NCBI RefSeq assembly: GCF_964355755.1
Contig: NC_092679.1
Coordinates: 11,274,932 to 11,338,931 of the forward strand
DNA length: 64,000 bases
Reading direction: 5' to 3'
DNA from: Antedon mediterranea
Lineage: Eukaryota; Echinodermata; Crinoidea; Comatulida; Antedonidae
The notes under the pieces are model-generated. The model made no database searches. It was not told the origin of the DNA and was given only the letters and a program-made list of their open reading frames with translations. This document shows positions 41,466 through 53,262 of the stretch, piece after piece; within the stretch, counting starts at the first letter, position 1; each line of letters opens with the position of its first letter. The position numbers and the translations under genes were made by a program.

Positions 41466-42597
41466 CATCAATGCACCCTATCAGCGAATGGTACGTTCCA
41501 TATTTTGAACACGTTGTTTAGTTTTCCTCGCTCGACTTCGGCCAGCTCGACGCGAGATGTGTGACAGCAGCGATGTTGGAGATTGACATGTCCTATTCCG
41601 TCGTAGAATATCTGGTTTTACACATTAATTTAACAACTTAAAATTGATGTAATGTGCAGAAGATTTATTATTTACCAACGTTACATTTGACTCTGTATAC
41701 CGCGGTCGAAAGTCATTAACTGCGACCGAAATACTTTAACGGGCGCGACTGCTGATCGCGAGTAAGCCGTGACTTGGCCTAAACTTTTGCTCCGTATTTC
41801 AATTTAATAACGTACTTACGGGTAGAAATACGAAAAGAAAACATTTTTTATAATGTTATATACTATTCAGGTAAACAATTAATTGTTTTAATTAACATTG
41901 ATTATTTTAAATGTGTTTATTTTGACCCATTGTGTGTTTGCCTTAAAAGAGCATCTTAGCCCGGCTTAGATTTGGTGTCATAATCATACGGGCCTAAAAT
42001 CTTGTTTTACGTATTCAAAAGTTATATATAATAGTATTTATGATTGAAATTATAAATATAAAGTATATTAAAATATTCTAATAATTATACTTACCGAAAA
42101 TTAGTGTAAAAGAAAGGAAACAGTACACACCGTTTTTAACATACTTTTTCATTTTTTTTTTTTATAATTTTAAATTTCACCATTAAAAAATTCTTTTTTT
42201 TCATATACACATCTAAAATATATTTATTAATGAAATATACACTACATTCTAACAAGTACAAAAAAAATTAAATGAATTAGTACAGTAGTTCAAAAGTTAC
42301 AGATCATTAAAAAATTGCAGTTTTTTCATTTTTTTAGGGAATTCCAGCAAAAATGGGCGCTAAATGCTTTCCTACCACTTTGCGGACCAATAATTTAATT
42401 GTTATATCTATAGGTTTAACACAATTTTTAGGCAAAAAATCGTATATTTTTTTACCACTTTAAATAACCATAACTTTAGAACGGGTAATCGGATTTCAAT
42501 CATTTAAATTGCAAAATTCTAATTACATTAAGTTCTTTATGGTTAACTGAAAGAAAAAGTAAAAAAATTTATCTGAATTTTTTCATTGGGATACCTA
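41466..42597 (+). repeat. Inverted-repeat arm A (partner A' at 55111-56427)
   Basis: From CAATGCACCCTATCAGCGAA to CATTGGGATACCTA, this ~1.13-kb block matches the reverse complement of 55111-56427 at visually high identity (e.g. AACACGTTGTTTAGTTTTCC, TCGTAGAATATCTGGTTTTA, GAACGGGTAATCGGATTTCA). Arm A lacks ~60 bp present in A' after AGATTTATTA. Non-coding. Confidence 0.8.
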
Positions 42598-43560
42598 CTA
42601 GTATACTCATTTGTGTCAAAAAAAACAATAAAATATGCACATTTTTCACAAAATTAGCATCATAATTACAGATTTTTATTACAAGTTGGGTAGCAATGGA
42701 TAGAATATTGTGTATGCTTTCATTTGATACCATACAGTTTGTCCATTGCCATTTTAAAGAATAATTTAACCAGAAAATGTGTTTTTTGGTCATTTTTGGG
42801 TCAGAGGTCAGTAAAAGCATTTCCGGTCATTTTTTCGCTAAAAGTTGTGTTAGACTGAATATAAATATGTATATTCTGAACAATTTGATACTAAAAGAAC
42901 ATTTGAATTATTTAATATTATAAATAAACCAAAATAAATTTACACTATTTAATATACTCATTTTTGAAAAAAAATTATAAAATATGCGCATTTTTAACAA
43001 AATTAGCATCATAAGTACAAATTTTTAATACAAGTTGGGTAACAATGGATAGAATATTTTATGGGCTTTCATTTGATACCAAATAGTTTTTCCAAACACT
43101 TAAATTATTTAATATTATATAAATAAATATAATAATTTTGCTACCAAATATTCATTTTTTCTATAAAAGTAATCAAAATATGCACATTTTCCATACAATT
43201 AGCGTCATAATTAAATATTTTCAATACAAGTTGGGTAGCAGTGGGTAGCACATTATGTATGCTTTCATTTGATACCATACAGTTTGTCCATTTGCATTTT
43301 AAAGAATAATTTAACCCGAAAATGTGTTTTTTTGGTCATTTTTGGTTCAAAGGTCAGTAAAAGCATTTCCGGTCATTTTTTCGCTAAAAGTTGTGTTAGA
43401 CCGAATATAAATATGTATATTTTGAACAATTTGTCACCAAAACCAAATCTGTACGACAAGTGGTTGTCGAGATATTAGAACCACACATTTTTAACCTTTG
43501 ACCCCGGTTTTGGACATGTTCATGTTTTATCCGATTCTCACCAAACTTAGCCACAATGAT
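42585..43560. repeat. 544-bp tandem duplication with sub-copies
   Basis: TTTGATACCATACAGTTTGT at 42723 recurs at 43267, 544 bp on, each followed by AAGAATAATTTAACC, GGTCATTTTTGG, TTTCCGGTCATTTTTTCGCT and AAAAGTTGTGTTAGAC. A shorter third copy (TTTGATACCAAATAGTTTTT, 43074) lies between them. Confidence 0.75.
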
Positions 43561-43650
43561 CAATGACCCATCATATAATTGTGGTTAAAATTTGAAGGGT
43601 CAGGGTCAAAGATCAAGGTCCACATAAAAAAAATAATAAAAATAAAAAAA

Positions 43651-43724
43651 CCTCAGCGGGAATTGAACCAGCAACCTCAACTGTGAGAGGCTGGATACAT
43701 AACCATTACACCAAACTCTCATCC
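43651..43724 (-). repeat. tRNA(Glu)-like SINE head
   Basis: On the minus strand: A box TTGGTGTAATGGTTA, an anticodon-loop-like CTCTCAC (CTC), B box GCTGGTTCAATTCCC, then GCTGAGG and a T7 pol III terminator-like run. Acceptor pairing is weak, so a tRNA-derived repeat rather than a gene. Confidence 0.55.
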
Positions 43725-44131
43725 ACAACTTTAGTGTGCACGTTAGCCTATTTACACATAGAACTAATTTTTAAAAATATATATTTTTCAGGGACATTTT
43801 ATGTAGAGGAATTTTACAGTAGGCGGAGGTTTGTACTCTCGGAGTACCCTCTAGTTTGTATATTTGTTTATATTATATCTAACATTACCAACACACACCA
43901 TAAAGATTCAAATGGCGATCAAAAGTGGTTAATACCTATTTACAGTATTGTATAGCATTACAATACTATTTATGTTTATTCTCCAAGGGCCCATAAATTT
44001 ACCTACTTTTGTTAAACCATGGAGGTGTGCAAGCATGGTTAAACCAAATAATTTGGAATGTTCCATTCATTGCAAATCAATACATTTGTATAAACGTATA
44101 TTAAATCTATCAAAATAGTATTTTTTAAAGA

Positions 44132-47030
44132 AAATGGAATATTTGCTTCGAAACCTCAATTTTTACCGATTTATTAAATTATTTAATAAGTGGAGTATGT
44201 ATCAAGCTACTATATTAAGCAAGTACGTTAGGAAGAAATGTACCGAAGGAATTTAAGAAGGTTTAAATTTGCTATGCAGCGGTCGTAACCCTATCTATGT
44301 AGGCGGCTGAAACGCGCTTTGGTCATGGTTGCTGTTTTATGTATACGCTGTATCTTGGCATAAACTTGATTCCGTATTTCAATTTAAATTGCACCTTACG
44401 GTTAGAATAATCGAAAAAGAAATAAATTAAACATATTAACTTTATATTATAGAGGTAATTACTTAGTTTAATTTGAAATTTGTCTGCTTTCTTCCCGATA
44501 TTTCTTCGGCCGAATTTAGCGTTAGGCTTAGGCCTATATATAACTTAACTTGTAGGCGCGGCCGAATCTACGCCCGGCCCGGTGCTCGAAATGGAATCGA
44601 ACACATAATAAGCACGGGCTTAATTCTTATTTTTAGCGGTTCGAAAATCAATTAAAATAATATTTATGATTATAATTTAAAAATTTAAATTCTAGAATTA
44701 TAAAAAAATGTATACTTACGACAAATAATATTTAATGCAAAGAAACAATACCCACACAGTTTTTTAACACAATATATTTTTTTTTACATTTTAACATTTT
44801 TTAACAATATTTTATGTTGTATTTCAGAAATACCTACCCATCAATATAAATAACTAGGCTCGCACTGGCCGATCGCCAAGTCGCCATGGGCGAAAACGTT
44901 TCTGGATTAGCGAAAAATAAAACGTCTACTTTAGCCATTTTGGCGATGACATATGATAAAATAGATAATTAAATAATCATTTTAGCGAAAGCATAAAGTC
45001 CAACTGAAAGGTCCATTTGTCGATCTCCAAGCATTTATTTTGTTCGTTATCACGTTGTTTACTTCAAGCTCCATTTTTCGTCAACTTGTTTCATTGTACC
45101 AGGCGTCTCATTGTTATTTCAAAAAGATGGAGATAGCAGAGGTAGACTGCACAGAGAGACAGACGTTACATGACACATGGATGATGAAGTCTACCCAAAC
45201 TATCACGTGTTGTGCGCTGCACAAACGATCGACTACGTAGCCGACGGTCGGCTAATTACCTGGATTGTCTATTTTTCGATAGGGGTGTACTTTTCAGATT
45301 AAAAAGAAACATTATAGTATCTTTGATGAATGACGTCTTAATCTTATCGAAATAAAAAATGTATGCGTTATGCATTTTAGAGTCTTCCAATTTAATGTAG
45401 TTTCATATTTTACCCTTAATAAACTTCCCTCGTGCGTCAGTGTAAACAAAACAACATGCGGGAAATGGTAGAGTCTAACGGGGATTTAGCTAAACACACA
45501 CGTGCATCTGTGTTGTGTAAATAAATAATAATCGGGATAAATTTCTCGCCCTGACAGAAACGCTTTGGCGCAGCCTTGAGGGGGATGGAAAGACGTGTAG
45601 GCCTACTCTGTGCTTTGGCCTATATTATCTTACGTTTAACAACGATACGAGTGTTCGTTTGCTAGGAATTTTCGGCGGTTCTGCAGTTTCGCACCTCTTG
45701 AGCATACCCAATTTAAAAACATTAACCCGCTGCGCGGCGGTGATTCTAAGGACACGATTTTCGCATGGTACGCCATGGAAGCCGTCACACGCCAACATGA
45801 CCAGCCAAGCGTAAAAAACAAAAGTAACATAGCGTTCAGGGGATTTCAGAAAACTGTAAAATATTTCTTATTAAATTGATAACTGTATGAATGCTGTATG
45901 ATTAAAAACAATTTGAACAATTGTTTTGATCATGTAAAAAAAATACAAAAAAAAAATATTTTTTTTAATCATACAGTGATTTAGGCATGGTTCTTTATCT
46001 CAATGCCTTACAAAAATGTTCAGGGAACAGTGTATAGACCTGTTGTTGACATAGATAAATTGACTAAAATGTTTTTACCACTATATTTCAAAAATTTTAA
46101 ATTTTGGCTATAAACCGATTCATTTGGCTAAATAAACAAGAAATATTTCTTACAAAAAACGCTGCTCGCTTATTGAAAAATATTTTTTATTTCAAATGTT
46201 TTTGAATGTGTCATTTTATTGTCACATAATAGATAGTTATTTTACCTGAAAAAATGTAATTTAAAGCAACAAATACTTAAATTGTCTGTCAGACAATGGT
46301 TTTTGGGTTTCTTTTCATTTTTTATATGTGAATAAATATTACTTTTTTGTTACAGAAGTGAATACTCAATTTCTGTCACTTTAGTTAATTTTATTGCTAA
46401 GGTCAAATCTGGGGGTCACTTCATCACCCTAGATATTTCAATTGTGAAGTATCCTATTACAAACACAAACTTTAATGGACTGTTTCGATAATAATTCAAT
46501 GAATATCTGACACTGACAGTGAATATAGGGATTTGTAATTTTAGCATGACATGTCCTAATAGACTCTTTCCCAGCCGTTTTTTGGGTCTACTGTAGCAGC
46601 TGGAATCAATAAATCATAGTGGAGTTTCCATTTTCACAAAACTGTCTGTCCTTAGAACTATAACTGCTGCTTGCTTTAGCTTCTGATTGAGTAGTCCTAA
46701 TGGGACGTAGCGGGCTAGAGCAGCAGCGTGAAAAATTTGACTTTAGCCATTTTGGCTATAGATAAACTGATTTGACTAAAAAAAATATTTTGACTTTCGC
46801 CAAATGGCTAAACAAAATGAAATGTTAGTGCTACCCCAGAATAACCTTACTAAAATACATATTACATTCTATGCAATGCAAAAAAAAAGAAAGTCAATTC
46901 ATACACTGGTTCAAAAGTTACGAATCATTTAAAGACGGGTTCTTTTTGGGCATTATTGAGATATTTGGAAAAAATGAGCGCAGAAAGCCCTAAGACCAAT
47001 TTTGGAGAGCGATATCTAAAAAAAAAATGT
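44132..47030 (+). repeat. Inverted-repeat arm B, split by an insertion (partner B' at 51393-52322)
   Basis: 44132-44853 and 46845-47030 together are the reverse complement of 51393-52322 (e.g. GGAATATTTGCTTCGAAACC, TTCTTCCCGATATTTCTT, TTTATGTTGTATTTCAGAA, ATACATATTACATT). Non-coding. Arms A and B are themselves related in their inner parts, so they are one repeat family. Confidence 0.75.
44854..46839. mobile_element. 1986-bp insertion within arm B, with empty site in B'
   Basis: B' shows the uninterrupted site (ATAAATAACCTTAC); here it is split between TATAAATAA and AATAACCTTAC, giving an AATAA(C) duplication. The ends CTAGGCTCGCACTGG and (reversed) CTGGGGTAGCACTAA match at 10 of 15 positions and are likely TIRs. 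CTTTAGCCATTTTGGC occurs near both ends. No transposase ORF was recognised. Confidence 0.65.
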
Positions 47031-47432
47031 CGAGATCATCCTTTTTAACTTTGCTAACCACAGACTTAGCCTCAACCACACATACCAAGCCTGCGTGCAG
47101 AGGGTCCGAGGACAAAGTCTAAGAAGGGGGCTGGGGATGACTTTTGTTGATTGTGTCTCGAAATAATCGTACCTTGGTCTTCAGAACCTGCATAGAGTCT
47201 CTGAACAGTTGAACTTCCAGATATAAAACAGTTAAGTGTGTTTCCAAATGCCATGACACCAACTACACCGATCCAACTCCTCAAAAATGACTCAAACTTT
47301 GTTGTTGGTAACATCTGAATAGTATCTAAAAAAATAAAAATCAATAATTTGCAGACGTATGCAAACAAAAGCACTACACATCATACATCGCATGGTTAAT
47401 CTGTACAATTATAAAATACTGAATTTCTATTA

Positions 47433-48512
47433 CAGTGGCGGATCTAGGATCTGACAAGGGGGGGTGGCCACGAAAGTGGCAAACGAGGCGCGTAGCACCG
47501 ATCAGGGGAGGGTTTGGGAAAATTTTTGAAAAAATAGATGCTTACACACTGTTTAATAGGCTAGAGAAACTGTTTCCATCAAACTTAATAACAAATATTA
47601 CATAATGTAAATTTAAATAAATCCTTCCTAAATACATACAGATCTTTTTCGACGAACTAATAATAAACTTTGATCGAAAAACCTTAAAAAAAAATGAACA
47701 TTTGGTAATGCGGTACTCCGAAAATGCCTCAATAGTGCATGTGTTGTGTATGTACCGTGTTTTGGAGGTCTGTTAACCTCAGAGATATATACCCTACAGC
47801 CGGGTGAATAACTCAATGTAATTTGGTATACAATGATTGCAGTAATCGCCGTGTCTATAACACAAATCAAAAAACGCCAAATACGCCACATACTTTTTTC
47901 ATTTCATGTTTATTTTATGCCTATAAAATAATAAAAGAACACCATGTTTCTCGTTTATTTTTATCGTTTATACTGCATACCATAATATTATACAAAAAAA
48001 CCTTCATGCGCGAGAAAAAAGTTCCCGATATTTACACCCCACGCTTACGCTTGCACACACGGACCAGGGCGGCGGAAATTAACTGCTGCAATGGAAAATG
48101 GTATATTTTTGGAGAGTGATGACGTCAGCATTCACACGAGGAGGAGGAGGAGGGGCCGGGGAGCGAGCTAGACAACGTGATGCTGGTAGTTTTAGGAGTG
48201 CATGTGTTTTGAAAATAACTCAGTTGTGGGTATTGTCCGAAGATTTTAAATCGCGTTTTCTTTTTAAACTCTTTGAATTCATAATAGTAATTGAACTCTT
48301 AGCTCTTTCACTGTGTAGGCCTAGGCCTATTTACACAACTATTAATGCTAACCCTCCTAGTAGTAGGACCTAGGTAGGCCTACTCTTCTTAATTAAAAGA
48401 TTAATCCACGTCTAGCGCGACGGTCAATCGCGGGTAGGCCCTAGGTGTTTTTTTTTTTAGAATTAAGGGGGGTGGCTAGCCACCCTATTCACCCCCCCTA
48501 GATCCGCCACTG
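47433..48512. mobile_element. 1080-bp TIR element, TA duplication
   Basis: CAGTGGCGGATCTAG at both ends in inverted orientation, flanked by TA (47431-47432 and 48513-48514). CAGTGGCGGATC ends with TA duplications are familiar from Tc1/mariner-like non-autonomous elements in many animals. The interior has a GAGGAGGAGGAGG stretch and AGGCCTA motifs, with no transposase. Confidence 0.8.
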
Positions 48513-48514
48513 TA

Positions 48515-51088
48515 TTAGTACCAACCCACGTTTAGGCTTCCATTTTGTTACCCTAGACATAGGCATCCCAAGGAGTTGTGTTGTGACAGTTTTAAAAAAG
48601 TTACTGGCACAACATGTTCCACCCCCTATTTTTAAATGTCCAACCTCTATTCAATTTCAAAATGACACACATGGACCAAAATCCCAATTGTGAACTACTT
48701 TTTATTATTATTTTAACAATTTTAGGCAGAATGTCATACTACAGTACAAGACAGATATTATGGCGGATTATTGCTTTTGTTTAGGTATATTATGATCTTA
48801 AAAAAAAAAATTGAAAACTAATAATATAGGGCCTGTTTCTGCTGTAAAAAAAATAACAGATTTAAATAATTATGTTACTAAATTACCCCTAATTTCTTGG
48901 CAGTAGAAACAGGACAAATTTAAAATAACTCAATTCAATTCAAAAATCTTTAAAATGGACCTGAAATGGGTTTTCGATTTTTTTTATTTAGAATGATGTT
49001 TTGGGGGCTATTAAGTGTTGCTAGAATGTATATTGTTACAAAATATAAATTGGCCCTTTTGGGGAAAGCCCCATTTGAAAATCAAAAATATTCACTTTGC
49101 AAATATATTCCTATCCCTCCAATGGACAATTTGCAGTTTTTTGGCTATAACTCTTGAAATCTATGGAGTATTTTCCAAAAAATGCTTGTGCATTTGCAGA
49201 AACGTAATTAGAATTTTTTTAGATAAAGTCATTACCGTATAAACGGTTATTCATCGAGTAAATGACGATTTAAAATCTTCAAATCAACGGTTTTTTCCTG
49301 GCAATACCGAAGTTAGCCTGGCAACGTTGTCTGGGATACAGCGCCGTGTGCAATGATGCGTATCCATATTTTAATTTCGTGTATTTTGTATATCGTTCGT
49401 AATTTATACTGCTAAAATGTGTTAGTTTCTTTAGCTTTTAGTTTAGCAGAATTAAATTAGTAATATGAGATGATAATTCATTTGTCACAAATCAGGCAGT
49501 TCGAAAACCAATTTTATTCATATTTTACTTTGGCTTGACAATGAGCGCAGCAAGTTGTTGATATCGCTTTGGTCCTTGAATTGGATGCACATGAAACGGA
49601 GCCTCGCCGCCGCATGTGGGTGGGTGGTGGATCGACTTCGTGCGCTGGATTGGGGGCCTACAGTAGGCCTAGTAAAGGTTTGGGAGGTAGGCCTTCTAAA
49701 TTCGGGTTTTAGAACAAACAAAGTAAATTTTAGGGACCTATATTTCAACAACATTAGATATTGAATAAATTAGTATTAGTGTCAACGCTTCGCGTATCTT
49801 TTTAGGCCGTCGATCATTCACTGACTATTGGGCAGCATACACGCCCTCGATATCGTCGTCGTGAATATAGAGGCTTCCGACGGCCGTTAAAATAGAATAT
49901 TGCAATGGCATGAGTAATTTTCGCTAATTTACCAAGGTATCTTAAAATTTCGTTTTTTCTCAAAATACTATACATTTTGTTTTTATTTGTATGGGTTTGT
50001 GTGAATTGGAAAAAAAAAAATAAAAATTTCAGGTCGATTTTAATCATCCCACACGGGGCAATTCAAATAAAAAGGTCTGGATTAAAATGATCTTACAAAA
50101 TGTATACAAAATATCACAATACACAGTACAATATAACAAGAGTCAAAGTTTTCAAGAATTTAAGAGTCGGATGGCCACTGGCAAAAATGATTCCTTTTCC
50201 GGTTTGTTCTACATGCCAGGCATCGAAAGCGACGCCCATGAGGCATGAGCTCGGAAACCACTGAACAAGGCATGGTTAATAATTTTTAGAATAGCTCTAC
50301 TTTTTTCTAGAGTTTGCATGTCACAGAAAGAAGATAAGCTATAAAATCGTTGTATTGTTTTTATTATTGCTTTTACTAATCATGTCGTCATTTTATTGGA
50401 CGTGTGAAAATATTATTATCATCAATGGAAGCATAGATGGATAATCTATAGTTCTAGAATGAAAAGTTTTTTATATTTATTTTGTTTTATGTATGCAAAA
50501 TGCATATTTGTCTAATTATCAATATCATCGATCTTTATCGTACTAGTGTATATGGGCCTTTACTTGAATTAAAAACCAGAAGCCTCCTCCAGTAAACAAT
50601 TAGAATTAGTCATAGGACATACATTACTGTAAACACAATATCTGTGGTCACAACAAAAGAATTGTTTACAGATCACTGAATTTGGTTTACAAAATAACCA
50701 CAAATGAAATACAAACCTTTAGCTAAATTCTAACAAATTCAATCATGCTGAATTTACAGTTTAAAGGGGTAGAAGGAAATGGTAAACTCAAGGCCTCAAA
50801 TTTGGGGATTTTAGGGGCAAAGCCAGTTTGCCGCCAGTTTTTCATTAAGGGGCAACAAGGCCAACTTGAAAGGTGCACCAAGGCCATTATTAAAAGTACA
50901 GTAGTACAGTACATCTTCAAGCTCGAGTGGGAGTCGAGCAATAGTTTTAATATTTATTTCTAAAAAACGTGAAATTGAAAACAAAAGATTTTATAGCCGA
51001 GGGCTAGACTCCAAACTCCAATGTTAGAGGGAACCAACAAGACGGCGCCTGCAATCGGCCAATCAGATATGCCTTACGTAGTACGTCG
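48515..51088. other. No gene seen; possible LINE 3'-UTR-like piece at 50040-50240
   Basis: Mostly AT-rich spacer with an A10 run at 50010. GAATTTAAGAGTCGGATGGC at 50156 and the following GGCAAAAATGATTCCTTTTC resemble 3' regions of some LINE families by general pattern. This is a weak impression without a coding match. Confidence 0.25.
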
Positions 51089-51095
51089 CTACTAT

Positions 51096-53125
51096 TAGGT
51101 ATCCCAATGTAAAAATTCAAATTAATGATGGTACTTTTTCTTTCAGTTAATCAGAAGGAACTTACTGAACATAAACTTTTGCAATTTAAATGATTGAAAT
51201 CGGATTATCCATTCAAAAGTTATGGTCCGTTAAAGTGCCCAAAAAACAGTGATTTTTGCTTGAAAAATGGCACTTTTTCTAATTATATTTGAACCTATTT
51301 TTGAAGGGTTATAACTTTTATACTAATAATTTTAAAGTTCTTATTTTTTCCAAACCCATAGATACAACAGAGTTGTACAAGAATTTTTTTTTTTGGGTGT
51401 CCGACATTTTTTTTTTTAGATATCGCCCTCCAAAATTCGTCCGAGGGCTTTTTACGCGTGATTTTCCCAATGTCTCAAAAATGCCCAAAAAGTTCCTGTC
51501 TTTAAATGATTCATAACTTTTGAACCAATGTGTGAATTAACTTCTTTTTTTTTGCATTGCATAAAATGTAATATGTATTTTAGTAAGGTTATTTATATTG
51601 ACAGGTAGGTAATTCTGAAATACAACATAAAATATTGTTAAAAAATGTTAAAATGTGAAAAAAAAAAATATTGCGTTAAAAAACTGTGTGGGTATTGTTT
51701 CTTTTCATTAAATATTATTTTTCGTAAGTATACATTTTTTTAATAATTCTAGTATTTAAAGTTATATTTATAATCATATATTATTTTAATTGATTTTCGA
51801 ACCGCCAAAAATAAGAATTAAGCCCGTGCTTATTATGTGTTCGATTCCATTTGGAGCGCCGGGCCGAACGTGGACTCGGCCGCGCCTACTACAAGTTAAG
51901 TTATATAGGCCCCTAGCTAAGGTCTAAATAAAAGCCTGACGAAAATTCTGCCTAAGAAATATCGGGAAGAAATTTTTTATTTAACAAAGTAATTACCTCA
52001 ATGGTATAATTGTAACATGTTTAATTTTATTTCCCTTTCGATAATTCTAACCGAAAGTTGCACTTTGAATTGAAATATACGGAATAAAATTTAGGCCTAG
52101 AAACAGCGTAGACATACAACGGCAACACAGGCCAAAGCGCGTTTTGGCCGCCTACATAGAATGGCTTACGGCCGCTGCATAGCAAAATCAAAGCTTCTTA
52201 AATTTCTTCGGTACATTTCTTCCTAACGTACTTGCTTTATATAGTAGATTTATAAATATTCCACTTATTAAATAATTTAATAAATCGGTAAAATTGACGT
52301 TTCGAAGCAAATATTCCATGAGAGGCGACATTTTTCGACATGCCTCGTGTGCGGCGAAGACTAGTTCAGAAAATGGAACAGTCCACTGCAGGGGTTATCC
52401 AATCATTAATTAACGCGCTAATACATGCATACCATGCACATTGTCTGGGCGACGGTAATTTAGTAATAAGCGGAGAACTGAATCCCCCCCCCCCCCCCCC
52501 CGTAAGGAAAATGGTAAACACTGATATTTATGGTAGGGATTATTTTTTTCAGTGGTTGGTCTTGTTGGCCTCTTCGCACGAGGTCCACGCAAAGTCAAAT
52601 AAAACGATGTGGTTTATCAAACAGAAATATAAATTAGCTTCAATTCAATACTAAATTAGCCAGATTTTGATAATGAGAAAGACTAAAAAATTCAATTTTT
52701 ATCGTTAAAATTGACATTTGAGGCGGATGTACATAATAATAATAACCGATTTACATATCAAAATAAAGAGTATTTAAAGCCTGATAACATGCAACAAAAA
52801 TTACTCCACCACCTATTATGGACCTCGTGCGATCGTGTTTTGAAAATGGGTAGGTGTTTTCCAAAGTTATTTTTAGCGCGCGGATTTCGGCTCGCCGGCT
52901 TTTGTACCTCATTTTTAACTCGCGTTTTCTATTAAAATATTTAATAAACATAGATTAAAAATATATGAAAATAATCCCTTAAACAAGATCTTTCCAGACA
53001 TAATTTTTATTCACATGTGTATATAAGAAATAGTATATTTTTAACTTCAAAAACACGTCACTTTTTGAAATTTCACGAACGTGTTAAAATCGCGGTAACG
53101 AAAATCCGCTTCATTGGGATACCTA
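51096..53125. mobile_element. 2030-bp non-autonomous TIR element with 7-bp flanking repeat
   Basis: It starts TAGGTATCCCAATG and ends CATTGGGATACCTA, flanked on both sides by CTACTAT (51089-51095, 53126-53132). Its left half is arm B' and its right part includes family C. The same terminal motif closes arm A (42584-42597) and opens A' (55111), so all belong to this family. A 7-bp duplication is close to the 7-9 bp of P, Merlin or Mutator-type elements. There is no transposase, and a C16 run lies at 52486-52501. Confidence 0.7.
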
Positions 53126-53240
53126 CTACTATTGGACCCCATTGGAAATGGGCTGGTTTTTCCGGCCTAATGGGTGTTCCTGATGCTCGTTATTTTGTCT
53201 TTTGTCTGTTTGTTATTTTAATGTTGAGCATCAAATAAAT

Positions 53241-53261
53241 TCAATCAATCAATCAATCAAT
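53241..53261 (+). repeat. (AATC)5 tail of a probable retroelement
   Basis: TTGAGCATCAAATAAATTCA followed by AATC repeats resembles the 3' end and tail of CR1/RTE-like LINEs. Only ~110 bp of possible body precedes it, after the TIR element end. Confidence 0.4.
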
Positions 53262-53262
53262 T

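Noticed and set aside
48098-48373. 91-aa frame with a Gly-rich patch
   Set aside because: It is the translation of a GAGGAGG run inside a TIR element; no other evidence.
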